A stretch of 64,000 nucleotides of DNA from Sipunculus nudus. Its lineage: Eukaryota; Annelida; Sipuncula; Golfingiida; Sipunculidae. Under the pieces are notes generated by a model that had not been told where the DNA came from, did not search any database, and saw only the letters and a program-made list of their open reading frames with translations. The DNA is taken from the NCBI GenBank assembly GCA_026874595.1, contig CM049306.1, positions 45,818,019-45,882,018 on the forward strand. The letters run 5' to 3'. Position 1 is the first letter of the stretch, and the number at the start of each line of letters is the position of its first letter. Made by a program: the position numbers and the translations under genes. Of the stretch, positions 11,890-25,501 are shown one piece after another.

Positions 11890-11895
11890 AATAAA
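11890..11895 (+). other. candidate polyadenylation signal
   Basis: AATAAA followed within 25 nt by a GT/T-rich stretch. It is the best candidate for the end of the CSNK1A1 transcript; AATAAA at 10525 is the other. Confidence 0.35.
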
Positions 11896-11930
11896 ATATC
11901 GACACTAACTGTATCTCGTGTTATTCTTTC

Positions 11931-13589
11931 ACCTGATTTGACACCATCCTGTCATTATATGAAATAGGAAATTAGTACAAAATTATCTATGCTGTTAAGA
12001 TATAAACCTGTTATACAGAAATTTTGTTAATTTGTTTAAAATGACATCCGAGTGTGGGAATATTACTTTGAGAGAAACTTTTATAATTATCCCCGTGGCT
12101 TAGCAAGGGCTCCAAATTTTAGACCACTATATCCAAATCATTTTATTGAGACCGAATTATAATTGTGGTTATAGATTTGGGTAGATCACATATATGCCTT
12201 ACTGAATTTTTGATTACTTTGAATTTCAATGCTGCAATGACCATTTGTGAAAAGGATAACTCCCATAAAAATTCATGTGACCAGAATATCTTAAAACTGA
12301 TGAATTTCTTTGAAAATCATTCTCGACCATTCACATAAATGTAGGGCAATACTGTAGAAAATAATTTGCATAAATGTGCGTCCATGCCTCGTGTAGGTAA
12401 CTTTATTAACTGAACAAGATCAGTGACGCCATCTGTGTAGATATATATCAGGGAAGGGATACTGGAGCATTACTAATGACCAATATCTCTAGGACCATGT
12501 GGTCATTATAATGGGCATGATTGATTGTCAAATTAAAGTTTCAGTAGTAAAGTTCCAGTTTTGGATCTTAAATCAGAGATGCAAGGTTATGGGTGCCAAA
12601 CATCATGAACTATAAAAGAATTTGCCGAAAGTCAGCTATATATAAAACCTTGTAAAAAAGTTGTAGCTCTAGTCACTGTGAAAATTTTCCTGGTGATATC
12701 CATTAGCTTACCAGATGATGCATAGATGTTCATTGCTAAAGGTCAGTTGACCTGCTTTCACAGAAATATACATTCTCAATGCCAACTTCCTATTGCTGGG
12801 ATATAAAAAGCAGAACCATATTTTACAAGAAATCACATTTTATTTTATTAAAATAAGATTATTGCAAAGCATGCAACAACAGAATGCACAGTGCCCCCCC
12901 CCCCCCCCCCCCCCCATTTCTCTAAATATAACGGTGATCCTGAAGGCAAGGCATGTTCTTATGCTTCAAAATTTTATTTTGTATTATTATTTTAGTGCTT
13001 AAGGCTCACTGCCCAGATGTTTATCACAGTTTCAGTGTAACTGTAGTCCCACAAGGTCCATATTCTGTTTATTGTTTAAACTACACAAGTGGTCACATCC
13101 ACTTTGATACCTGTGTAATGCCTGAGGTGTCAAAGTATATAATAAAATTAGACACAAATTGCAAAGGATACCACTATTAAGTTCTTTTGTTCTTTGGAGA
13201 ACTAGTTCCAGATTACAAAGACTGATACTTCTTAGGTACTTAACACATAATCTGTTTCACTGCCCTTCATATTATTATTATTAATAGGAAAAATTAATGA
13301 ATAAATACTCCCTGTGTTTTTACTCAGCATAGAATATCAAAATCTTAATGAGCTGGATTCTGAAGACCAGTAAATAAACTTAATGGGCTGGATTCTGAAG
13401 ACGAGTAAATAAACTATCCCTTGAATGATTCTGTAGAGTCCTTGAAAGTGATAAAACATGCAAATTGGAGAATTTATGTCCCCTGCTTTCACCTACAAGT
13501 CCTGGAGGAAAAAAAATCAAGTATTTTATATCCACCGCTAGCAACACCTGTTGGTGATTAGTGAAGCTAAATGTGCTGATTCATCATAT
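11931..13589. other. intergenic, between convergent genes
   Basis: No gene is seen. It holds a poly-C tract at 12894-12915 and a tandem duplication of about 36 bp near 13341-13412 (GGCTGGATTCTGAAGA-like phrase twice). Confidence 0.6.
12894..12915. repeat. poly-C tract
   Basis: About 22 consecutive C residues. Similar long C or G runs recur at 41065-41080 and 56402-56422 and inside several elements. Confidence 0.9.
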
Positions 13590-13800
13590 TAAAAATTAAA
13601 TTTCATTTTGTGTTTATATTTTGTGAGACATACTCCAATCCAAACCAAGGTAAGCATGAGAGCAATCACTGACCCAAATTTGAATGAAATTGGATAAAAT
13701 TTAGGAAAGTTATCGCATGGAAACCTGACAGATGAACAGACAGACATACCCAAATCAATGTCCCCCATTCCTTCCAAGGAAGCAGGGGTCAAAAATATAT
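13590..13800 (+). repeat. interspersed repeat fragment ending in GACAGACA-like tract
   Basis: Non-coding stretch ending GACAGATGAACAGACAGACA, the kind of terminal tract seen in other repeats of this window (42790, 43385, 52975 inverted). Judged a repeat from that shared ending only. Confidence 0.35.
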
Positions 13801-13882
13801 GATCCACTGAATATTTTATCCAATAAAATTTAATTTTTTTTAGACTACAGTTGCATCATCTCCTCCTGCCTCTATGTTTTGG

Positions 13883-14342
13883 TTATTTACCTCTATTATC
13901 ATTATTATTATTATTATTATCTGATTCATGGAATTCTTTCTGTAGTTTCTGTAACATCTCCTCGGTCAGTATTCCCTGATCTACTAGCTGGTCCATCAGT
14001 TTCTTGCCCCTCTGCCTTCTGAAGCCTGTGTCATCCTTCTTGAGTCTGGAATCAAATGCAGATGTATTCATATTCTTCCTGGCATTTTGGAATTGCTCCA
14101 ATAGGGAGAGCGGTCTCTTTGGTAGCCCCGCCTCCTTGTCTTGTGACAGTGTGGCATATAAGGACTTCTCTCCGCCCACTTCCTCTCCCTTTGGCTCCTC
14201 CTCCAATGGGATTGGTTGTTTGGCTTCCTGTGACCTGAGCAGCTTTGTGATGTTGTACACACCCAGCTGGATGATCTCATCTAGCTCCTTCTGCATGTCT
14301 CTCACATCATCAGGATGAGGGAACATGTCCTGGAACCGGTAA
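13883..14342 (-). CDS. SUPV3L1: SUPV3L1 exon 15 (C-terminus, stop)
   Basis: Acceptor TTTTTTTGCAG|TTACCG, stop TAA at 13885-13883, 460 nt. Encodes [37 protein letters not shown], a Lys/Glu-rich tail and [19 protein letters not shown]. It ends in six consecutive Asn from an in-frame AAT repeat. A possible ATTAAA polyadenylation signal lies 49 nt beyond the stop (13834-13829). Confidence 0.95.
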
Positions 14343-17300
14343 CTGCAAAAAAAGATAAAAGAGATGGGTAACAGAGACCTAATTTCAGGTTTCGATATAG
14401 ATTTTTCACGGACCTCCCAGGATGTCAAGTTAAGTTTCTAGGTCCAATGGTTACGGTTTGTGCCCTGTTAATGGACAACCAAATCTTTGAAGGTCTCAAA
14501 AAAGGAGAAAAAAAATGCATAAAAATTGGATAAAATTCAGGTGGCGCCACCAGTTTGAAGGAACTGATGAAACACTATCATTAATATGCATGCATAGAAT
14601 CATGGTGATCAATGCATTAGTTGTTCAGAAACTGGAGTTTTTGCAAAAAATGTTGATTATTCTGGTAGGTACTTCCGAGCCCCATAGCTTGGAGGATATG
14701 GGTAACAGAGACCTAATTTCAGGTTTCCATGGAGATTTTTCATGGATATCCCTGGATGTCAAGTTAGAAGATTCCAGGTCTAGTGGTTATGATTTGTGCC
14801 TGATTAACGGACGCCAGACAAAGGGTGATTGCTATAGCTCAGCTGTCTTTGTCAGCTGAGCTAAAAAAAGACTTGGGCGAGATTTAATAGGGTTTCCACA
14901 AGCCTAAACATCATTGAAAATCCCTGATATTTTTTGTAAGTTCAAGGCATTGGAAGTGCTTAATTCTGAATAATTTTAAAAATTTCCTTTAAGTTAGTTT
15001 GAATGGAACTCTTGCTATGGCAGACAGAGGGAAAGAAGGCATGCTTGATAAACCCATGTGTGCAATAACAGGACTTCAACAAAAAACTAGAATACGGGTA
15101 GTCGACAAGCGACTACATGTATCCGCCAAAATCAGAGTAGGACGGGTGAAGTGAGGCATGGATTGAGTGGCAAGGGGAAATAGATTTACATGTGTTACAT
15201 ATTAGAATGGATCTCTGCCAAGTAAACATGATTGTAGGTGGTGCCACCTGTTATTTGAACGAGAAACTATCAAAGATGTATGCACATGCCGAATTTCAGG
15301 TGGAAAAGTCGAACCACTGCAGAGATATGAGTGATTTTATCCCACAGCAGACAAACAGATGAACGCTGTGCAAAAATGGCTGCAGGTGGCGCCACCATTT
15401 TTGTGTATGTTATAAAGCTATCCGAGGGCTACATTTGTGTAAAAAATTTTTCCTGATCGGTCTAACGAGTCCGGAGATATAAGCATGGATGTCTACAGCA
15501 TGAATGTGAATGTAGGTGGCCCCACCTGTCATAAAATCAAGAAAGCTATGCGGGATGTAAACACATGCCGAATTTCAGGTAATTTGGTCAAACCACTGCA
15601 GAGATATGAGTGATTTTATCCCAAGGCAGACAAACAGATGAATGCTGTGCAAAAACGGCTGCAGGTGGTGCCACAATTTCTGTGTATGTTATAAAGCTAT
15701 CCAAGGGCTACGTTTGTGTAAAATTTTTTTCCTGATTGGTCAAACGGTTCTTGAGATATGAGCTTGGATGTCTGCAGCGTTAACGTGAATGTAGGTGGCG
15801 CCACCTGTCATAAAATCAAGAAAGCTATTTAGGATGAATACGCATGCTGAATTCTAGGTGAATTAGTCAACCACTGCAGAGATATGAGTGATTTTAACCC
15901 AAGGCAGATGAACAGATGGACACTGTTCAAACATGGTTACAGGTGGCCCCACCTTTTCTTGTGTATGTTATAAAGCTATCCAAGGGCTACATTTGTACAA
16001 AAAGTTTTTCCTGATCGGTCAAACGGTTCTCGAGATATGTGGGTTTATGTGTGGAAACAGATGCACAAACAGAGGCTGGGCAGAGAGGAAAGGTCAGAGA
16101 TCAAGGCCACTTGGTTAGGCACCAGTTCACATGTGACCCGATAATTTGTGTAAGTTTCGGAAAAATCCGTCCTGTAGTCTCAGAGGCGTTCTCCGGAAAT
16201 GAAGGCGGCGGTGGTAGCGGAACCCGGTCAAAAACATAGTATCCACAAAACTTTGTTTTGGCGGATACAATAAATTCTAGACCTTGCCAAGGACCTTGGG
16301 AAAAATCTTAAAAATAACAAAATTGAAAAAAAAAAACAATGTCAATGGGAACCTTGTTTTGTTGAATGTAATGAAAACCATGTATCATCTGTATGTCCAG
16401 TAACATGCAGCTATTGAAAACTGGTGATTGTTGCTCTCTGAAAGGGATGCTATAATAAAAAAATGACTTAAGTCATGTGTTTCTTCAAGAACTGAACACT
16501 ATGGAACCAAAGACCATTAGAAAATATGCCTTTTAAATATATGCATTCAGCCTATTGAACATAATGTAGAAATATACAAAGTCCCTTCTATGCCCAAAAT
16601 CATTTCAACACTATATTTTTCAAAATCAAAAGCTTTTCAGCTATGGCATTTCTCACCTTAGCCATAGGTACAAATCTAGGACATCAAATACACCTTCAAG
16701 GTGGACCAAGTCTTCAATAGTTCTTGGTGCTTGAAATGGCCAGGATAGTTGACGACACAGCCATTCCTGTGTAAGAGGTTCTCCTCGGCTGAACTGCCGT
16801 GCAAACTTCATGAAATAAAGACAAGATGAATATGTCAAGTTGTTGTTCAGCAAACATGAAAATGACGAAACCATCTCTTGCTTCAAAAACGGGGCTTATG
16901 TCCTCAAGATCTTGTGAGACTTAATGGTCTTTCTATTTAAAACTAGCATCCCTTGTTAAATTCCTACATTTAAAACCTGTCATGATATTAGAACCCATGT
17001 ATATCATTTTAAACCTAGTTTTGTCTTGTATATAAATATCAATGATATATCATGTTTCTGTCTTATTTACATAATTATTATTATTTTGAAAAATAAATAA
17101 GAAATGTATTACTCTTAACATTAATTAGAGCTAGTCACCTTAAGTGGGCCCATAGTAAACTGCATAACAATATCTCAAAAGCACTTTTGGTTGAGTTAAA
17201 TCAAAGACATTTTGATAAAATATTAGTCATCATTGCCATTGCACATGTAAGTTTTATTAAACAAAAAAATTAACTGCATGGGTTATAAGTTCCCTGCACA

Positions 17301-20300
17301 TTATGTAATGCAGATTACAGATGTATAACAAAACGTTCACTTGATAGCTTACCTTAAGGAATACACTGCATGTAAATGGATGCTTTTTGGATATTGGGGC
17401 ACAACAGAAGACGTATCGTGTGCGGAGGGGCAGAGATATGTGCTCGATCATGTCAGCCAAGTACTTGAAGTCATCAACGTTACACATGAAATACAAACTG
17501 TTGTCCAGCTGTGACAAGGTCACAAAGATGTCCTGAATGAAACAGATCACAAGAAATGTTATTAGTCACCAAAATAAAGAATGAATAACATAAGCTGATC
17601 GACAATTTGTTGCAGGTCCCAGAAAATACCTGACATGCACCACAAGTAACCAAAACACTACTGGAAGTACAAAAACACTTGTGTTTTGGATACCTGTGGT
17701 GAAATATCACAAAGCCCCCACTTAATCTATAATTTGAAGCTAAAATCTGACATTTAAATAAATTATCACCTTTTGAATATACCAATACAATATTGTAGCA
17801 TAACTTTATAAAATAAAGTGAAAGTGTTCAATATTTGACCTGCTAAGCTTGATAACAAATGCTGCCAGTAGGTGGCATGTCACTGATGTCATACATGGTT
17901 GTAGTGTTGGCTGGTGACCTGACTGCCACACAAAACTCTCTCATTTAACTTTATTTCTTAGAATTATAATACAGTATTGCATGGATATATTCAACAAATG
18001 ATGATCCATCAGATGATGTCAGTTTGGGGTTTAAATTAGAATTAAAGTGGGTGTTTCTTTGGAGGCTCTCAAAACATATTGTTCTGAGCATTTCTGGGGA
18101 CCATATTGACATTTGTATTCATACAATTTAAACACTGATTAAACATTCTCACCCAGTAGTGACACCTGATAATTTGGTAAAAGGTAAAAAAAAATTTAAT
18201 AATTCAGAAGCAGGTTTTCTCAAACCCTTTCCTAAGGCTGTAGTAGTTAATCAGCTGTCTACATTATGAAACTCTTCAAATTATCTTGATATTTGGTAGT
18301 CATGTAGCAGACATAATAAGTCATATGGTATGATAAAAAAACTAATTTTTCCTGCCATTTAGATGTTATGGCTCTTCCAGGCTCAATAAATTTAAATGTT
18401 TGCTATACACAAATAGAGAAGTGAGTGCTGCCACCTGGCTGCAGGAAAAGGTACCAGTCTTATCTGACTGACTGAAGATGGTGAGCTCTCTAGTTGAGCC
18501 GAATCAATGATTCTCTTCCTAGGAACTCCTTAAGCATAATTTTGAGTTCTGCTGAGTAGAACATCTGCTGGGTTAATTAACACTTTATTGTTTTACATTC
18601 TTTCTCGGGAGACACTCTACAGTCACGAAAATGACTTATCAGTGGAGCTTTCAAAACATTGGTTCACTCATGTAGCTCTTGTGAACCAACATCCATGATG
18701 ATGTCTTTAATGAGTAAAGACCTTTGGGTGTGGCGTCAGTGTGCACATTTCAAACATTTTTTTTATATTGAGTGGTGGGAGCACAGCAGAACCACACTCA
18801 TCAAAATAAATGGCACTTGTGCTGTCAAACTGGTAAGGTCCAGGGGGGTTGCCAGGATTGAGGGAGGGGGCCGAAGTATTTGGTGAAGCCAAACCTAATG
18901 TAATGAAAAAATATCAATTAATTATACATTAATTACTGCATGCACAATGCTTTATATTGTAATAAATCCCAAATCTGAAGATATCCATGACAAGAATTTC
19001 ATGATTGTTTTAGAAATAATTAATCATTGTTAGACCAAGTATATTCAGGAGGACAGAGAGTACTGGATGCAAGGGGGTTGGGGAAGGGGGAGGCTGTGAT
19101 CTAACTAAAGTTCTAAATGTACACAAACCATCTGCAAACACCAATCTGAAATATGTTCAGTGGCAAAAAGTATTCCCTCTGAACAAAAAGTAGAACAAAA
19201 GCATTGCAAACTTGCATAATATGCCTGTCACTTGACTGCTGACTCCATTATATATGAGTAGAATCTGCTAGGAATCAAACTCTGGTCAGATACTTTATTG
19301 GTAAACATTCATTGTGGGTTTATCAATATCCATTAAATTCCCATTTGAAGTTATAACCACAAAAAAGTTTGGTGACCAGTGACCTCATTAAATATGCAAA
19401 AATCTTGCCAAGAAGTGAACCCAGGGCAGATACTTTACTTGTAAATATTGATAGGGAGTTTCATGAAAATCCATGAAATTCCAGGTAAAGTTATAATGGG
19501 TAGAAAGGCATACAGACAGACATACTGATAGACGGTACCTATACCATAACAGGTCCCAACTATAATACAAACTACAGAAAACACATAAACTGACAATGGC
19601 TACTGAAAAATTATGGAACCATATGTAGTTTGAAAAGATTTACAATATACAATACTTACAATAAGATTAGACAAAGTTGCCTTTGGTAAATGGTAAGCAA
19701 ACAGTTCAATCTGTTCTGCTGTAGGGTGGAGTCCAGCTTGCTAACAAAATATAAATTACAAAATTGTCCATAAGTGTTAAAAGGACCTGAGAGAGCATAA
19801 TATATATATATTTTCTAACTATTGTTGCTGACTAAATAAAAGTTCAATTATAATACTTATAGACAAGAAATTAAAAACAATTTTTTTTTCCAACAATCTA
19901 GATAAGTATATTTTGAGCATGTAAGTTCTTTGAATTACTTAATGTGATACTACTAAAAACACAGCTGGAGATATAAAGAATTACAAAGATCAAACTTCAG
20001 TTTGTACAAAGCATGACCTCAATAACATCAATTACACAAAATATGCTGATCAACAAATTCTAATTATGAGAATATAAACAGACAATTTTAGACCTGTAAT
20101 AAGCACAGGTTGTTATTGATAAACAAATCTTATATACAAATACCTCAATTGGTTCCACTTTGCTGCGAAGTAACTTTTTCAACATGGGCAAGTCGGCACC
20201 CCTGAATGTGGTCACTTCACCTTCTTCAAACTGGGTACCATAGCGACCTGCTCTGCCAGCTATCTGCAGCGCCATGGGAACTGGGATGACATCAATCTCC

Positions 20301-23300
20301 ATCTCTCCTTTATCGTTCATTGTTGGTTTCATTAATGAATAGAAAATAATCCTCTTGATGTTTCTGAAAGAAAAAAATATATAATTAAAATAGGCCAAAA
20401 ATATAAGGTTTGGTTCTCAGGCATTTTTTTCCCTGTAATCAATTAGGGTGGGCGTTTTTTTTTATTTTTTAATTTTGTGTAAGTTTCGAAAAAATGTCTT
20501 ATGTTTCAATAACAAAGGAAATTTGATCAAAATTGTATGATTTTATCTACTTTAAAGAAATGTTGGAGTGGCTTGAGCTCAAAATTGGTAAGTTTCTATT
20601 GAAAATCAAAATATTTTGATGCGGGGGTTTAACATTGACGCGGCTGGTGCCTGAGATCCATAGCTTTTATATATATTGGCCTTATTATACTTGTATCCAC
20701 AGGAGTCTCTATATCAATAAATTGACAATAATGGCCATCCAACAGAAAATCTGTCCTTTAACTAACAACCTTCACCATTAATGACTGTCAGTAAACAAGC
20801 CTGTGTAAGACAAAACATCATCATCCCAGATGAGATCCTTTCTTGTAATAACTTAAAGTGAGCTTTATCCATCAAATCCCAAGGGAGTTATGGCAGTAAT
20901 AATAAAAGTAAATGGACAGACACTGCCTACACCATAGCACAACCTGTCTTTGACAGGCTTGTAAAAGCAGAAAATTAGTTTCTTTACAATGTGCAACACC
21001 AACAGTTCTTAATTTGGAACACTTGAAGAATCCTGTTTAAACTCTACCATGTCTCTTTCTATTATATCACAGCAAGTTGGGCTAAAACAGTACTAGTTAA
21101 ATATCAATATTTATTCTGCAATTTGTGGATTTGAAAACTTACAGATTGAGGCCCATGCCAATTGCATCTGTTGAGACCATGATTTTACAGGAACTATCAG
21201 GATCGTTGAACTTCTGTGCTTGGGCTACTTTTGTTCCTGCAGGAAGCATGCAATAAATGTGCCAATATGTAATAGCTGGTATTTAAATAACAAGTGAGAA
21301 AAACATCAACAAAAGAAGACAATTTTATTAACAGATAATGTTCTATGACATATGAGTTGGTAGTTCACGAGTCACATTTGAACCTGTCTTTAGGTAACTG
21401 TACTTAATGCTGACATTTTCCTATGGTTAAAATAACTGCGGACTGTATTCTACTGAAATAGATAAGAGTATCGCAAAATAAATACTGATCGAAAAGGGTT
21501 TTATAAACATTTTGTCACTGCATCCCAGCAATCACAGTTATTCTTTTTGAAAAAAACCAAAGCGCCTCGATGTATAATTGCATCTGCTGCAGCTTTGCAT
21601 AATACGCAACATCATACTTTAATGAAGTTGCTTTAATGAAGGTTAATTAATTTAACGGTGTGTTTCAAGAGATGTTCTAAATATGTGATTACATGATAGT
21701 ATATGATAATAGTTATTATGTCACAACAAAGGTGCAAAAAACGCCCGTTGTACGTCTTGTGACCTCTGACCTAATTTAATATGCATGGATTTTGCTGCAT
21801 GGATTCTGCTGGGAATCAAAGTTAGGCAAGACATTATATTCATTAATATTTGTTGAGTTTCATCAAAATCAATTATATTCCTGATAAGTTATCGTGGTGA
21901 CACCACAAAGTAGTCTCATGACCTCTGACCTAATTTAATATGCATGGATTTTGCCTTTAATCAAACATCCATTGATAAGATGTTATGGTGAGTTTTGTGA
22001 AAATCCCTGGTAAGTTATCACAGTGACACTAAAAGTTAACAGGCGGATAATGGACTAAAGGATATATCGTGCTAGATATATTTTTCTGCAGTGTCTTACT
22101 GTGTCCAATGCATCTACCTATCGGTTTACTGTCAAACTCATAATACGCCAATTGACTACTTCACCATCTCCTAAAAGTTTATGACATATACTAATTTTTG
22201 CAGCTAACAATGCTAATACAAGCAAAACTGGACCAATAACTGCTGGTTTACCTGGGGGTAAAGTTCCATATATAACAGCACACTGGTGACCTCTCATTTC
22301 AAGCTGCCAGCTGACGTGGTAGATATCATTCTTACTGAAGCACACAATGCAGTCTCCCGGCTTTACATGTTCAAACCTCTCTGGAAACAAAGCCAAATAG
22401 TAGTAACACCTTCAGCAGATGTGCATCAGTTCATATGCCTTGGTTAACTAACACGCAGCCATATGAATATATTATTTTGGTCATATTTTAGTTATGTCTG
22501 TGAATAATTTTTGTATATGGTTACTAGGACCAATTTCTTCAAATCTTTGAAATAAAGATTATGATCTTGATTTCTCCATAATATCCTGTATATGGCAGCC
22601 TTAGTGACAGAGAAATGTCCAATACACTGATGAATGTTGCCATTCTGTATGTACCCTCTGTAGCAGGTCAGACAGGTAGTTTTTGAGGGGCCACTACCCA
22701 AATGTTACTCTAGTTTCATTATGATTTAACTACAACTTAGTACAAAACAAAATAATCTTATTTAACCTGACCAAAGATAAAATAACAAAAAAAGTATAAA
22801 TCAAATTTGCCATGGATCTTACCAATAGCATGATCAAGCACTGTCAGCGATGTTAGACGTTTGTATTTTCTGACCTCTAAGGTATCCCCCGTTACGTACA
22901 ACAGTTCCTTGACAAGGTCTATACCAGAAGGCTCACCACAGATGTGAACCTCTTCTGCACACACACCTACAATCACAACAATATTAACATTACATCACTG
23001 TTTATCTCTAGGGTTGGTGCAATAAATCAATACATACATCAATATTGTTGATTAATCAGGTTCCTCCCTGAATTTTTAAAATTCCAAGATAATTATTATG
23101 CCTTTTTTCGGGGAGATACACATTAAAAAGACATGATATAATCATCCACCATAACCTTCTCTTTGAATGAGACAAAATATAGAAAATGACCACTTTTTAT
23201 TGAGGGCCATTCCCTGATTTTTCCTTGATATGAAACAATTTTGCCTAATTGCCCGACATTTCCCTAAAGGGCCAAGAAGATCTCATTTTCCTGGGTTTCC

Positions 23301-25461
23301 CTAACTGCCTGACCTTTCCTTAAAAGGAAAAGAAGATCTCAATTTCATGGGTTACCCTCAATTTCAGGATGGCTGGGAGTCCTGCGGATGCCTGGGTGTA
23401 TGCTCCCCTGGGAGCCAAGAAAATCCCTTCAATAAAGAACAGGCTCGCAGGCTAGGAAGTCAAAGTTGGAGGAGTCTCTCAATGAATGATCAGGGGCGGA
23501 TACAGGAATTTAGAATAGGGGGGGGGGGGCTCACATTGGGAGGCGGCAAAGCGGACAAGCTGGGGGGGGGGGGGGATGGAAGGGAGGGGATGGAGGGATT
23601 ATGAGGGGGTACCCCCCCAGGTGTAGAAATTTTTTTTGAAAATTTAGGTTGTAATCGTGCAATCTGGGGTAGCTTTAATGCATTATAAAGTAAGCCATAC
23701 ATTGTAACTGGAAGCCTGATGGTGTACTTCGAATTTTTTCCAAAATTTGTTTGGTCAAGTCAGAAAAAGGGGGGGGGGGGTTGGGCACCCCTTGCGCCCC
23801 CCCTAAATCTGCCCCTGATGATACCAGACAATAAACCAAACCTTCACCTTTCCTTTTTTCATCACTTTTGTAAAAAAAAATTTCTCTGAAAACAGATATC
23901 CAATACAGACTATCAAACACAGAAGTTCTTAAAGGTACCCATTCCATTCACCTACTTTTTTAAAAAGAATTTATGTGATTTCTGGCTTCCTCTGTGTATA
24001 TGTTAATGATCTAAGGGTAACTTTGGTTGTGAAAATTTTTTTATAACCCCTTTGTGAATTATGTATGAACTTGTTTATCACCAACCTGTTTGTAAACACA
24101 GCAATGTTGACCAACTGGAAAATCATATAACTTAAGGTGGTAGATTGCATATATTGGGAGGTAGAAAGGTCACTTGTTGCAAAATGCCCTATGCAAAGCT
24201 CTGGCTTATCCGACTTGCTGCCAGATGCCCTTGTTGAATTTGTTTTGATTTTTTTTTGGCGGGCCCCCACATATTATAAACAAGTTGATATAAACAAAAC
24301 AAGGAGCCTGTGTGCCGTGATATCCACATTTTCTAGCCTTTTTTTTTAAAAGCTCCAAGGGATAACCTTTAATTTATAAAGGTCAGATAGGTGAATGGGC
24401 CCCTTTAAGATTGAACCATGTCCTCACCGAGTAGTGTCCTGGTCCAGGCCCAGCCTCTCTGCTGATCACGGACCATCTGAATCTCGTCAATCACAGCAAC
24501 CTCATCTGGTAAAAACATACACAATACATCAGGACAGCAATTACAGGTTAAAAAGTGTACATACATGTAGCACATACAGTATATACAAAAGTATGAGTTT
24601 CTTCAATATGACTCCAATCCTTTTCCAGCCATTCACTTGACAAACTTGCCACCTTTGTTTAAAGTTCAAGACATCAATATGCACAAATGACAAAAAATTG
24701 CCACCTTCATCCAAAGTTAAAAATATCAATATGCTAAGATGACAAAAACAATTCCCTCTCTGGGTCATCAGCTCACAACACCATAAAAGATTTTTCATTG
24801 ATTATAAAATGGCAAATCCAATTATATCATTGTCCCTGACTTGACAGTGACTTGTGGGGGTACAATTTGAATATTAAGACATCGTGCTGTAGGGATATAC
24901 ATTTTTGTATTCAGTTAACATGGAATATAGATGTAGTCATAAACTCACATGGCGTGGTAACACTGGTCATCTCAACAGTACAAGACACATGGTCAGACGG
25001 CTCCCCGTCCCCACCCACAAACCTCCTCTCCTCCCCGGTCACGAGGTCACATGGTGTGCCCTAAAAAGATAATTATATCAGGATCCAATGAGCAGTTAGT
25101 AGAGAGAATATTTTTCTGTTAAGGTAGAATATTTTTACACAGGAGTAATTCTGCTAACAGAAAGCAAATTAATTCAGTAAGAGTCATAAGAAAAGTCAAC
25201 TCCTAATCTCATACACTGGAATGGAACACATAACAGGTTTGTCAAATGTTTTTCCAGTTATCATAGTTTATCATTGTCTCTGGGGACAAGTACTTATAGC
25301 AAGGTATAAACTTTTCATGTTAAGTTATATATTTTATTAATATTTTAAGAATCAATGCTGCACTAAACTGTTCGAGACAATTGTCTTTCATTGTAAATTT
25401 ACTTTTTCATAATTAACAAAAGTAATGATAATTGATTATCATTATTTCAATAACTCCAACA

Positions 25462-25501
<40 letters not shown>

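Larger units (their letters stand above)
9754..11930 (+). other. probable CSNK1A1 3' untranslated region
   Basis: No convincing coding frame. AATAAA occurs at 10525-10530 and 11890-11895, the latter followed by a GT-rich stretch (CTCGTGTTATTC), so the transcript may end near 11.9 kb. A degenerate minisatellite lies at 10600-11080. The assignment rests on position only. Confidence 0.35.

Noticed and set aside
14004-14318. Plus-strand frame of 104 codons over the last SUPV3L1 exon
   Set aside because: It is the antisense shadow of exon 15, whose minus-strand product matches SUV3 proteins. Similar antisense frames over the ALMS1-like exons (50034-51583, 61978-63678) were dropped for the same reason.
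18830-18890. G-rich patch resembling a MITE end
   Set aside because: No matching inverted end was found within 1 kb.
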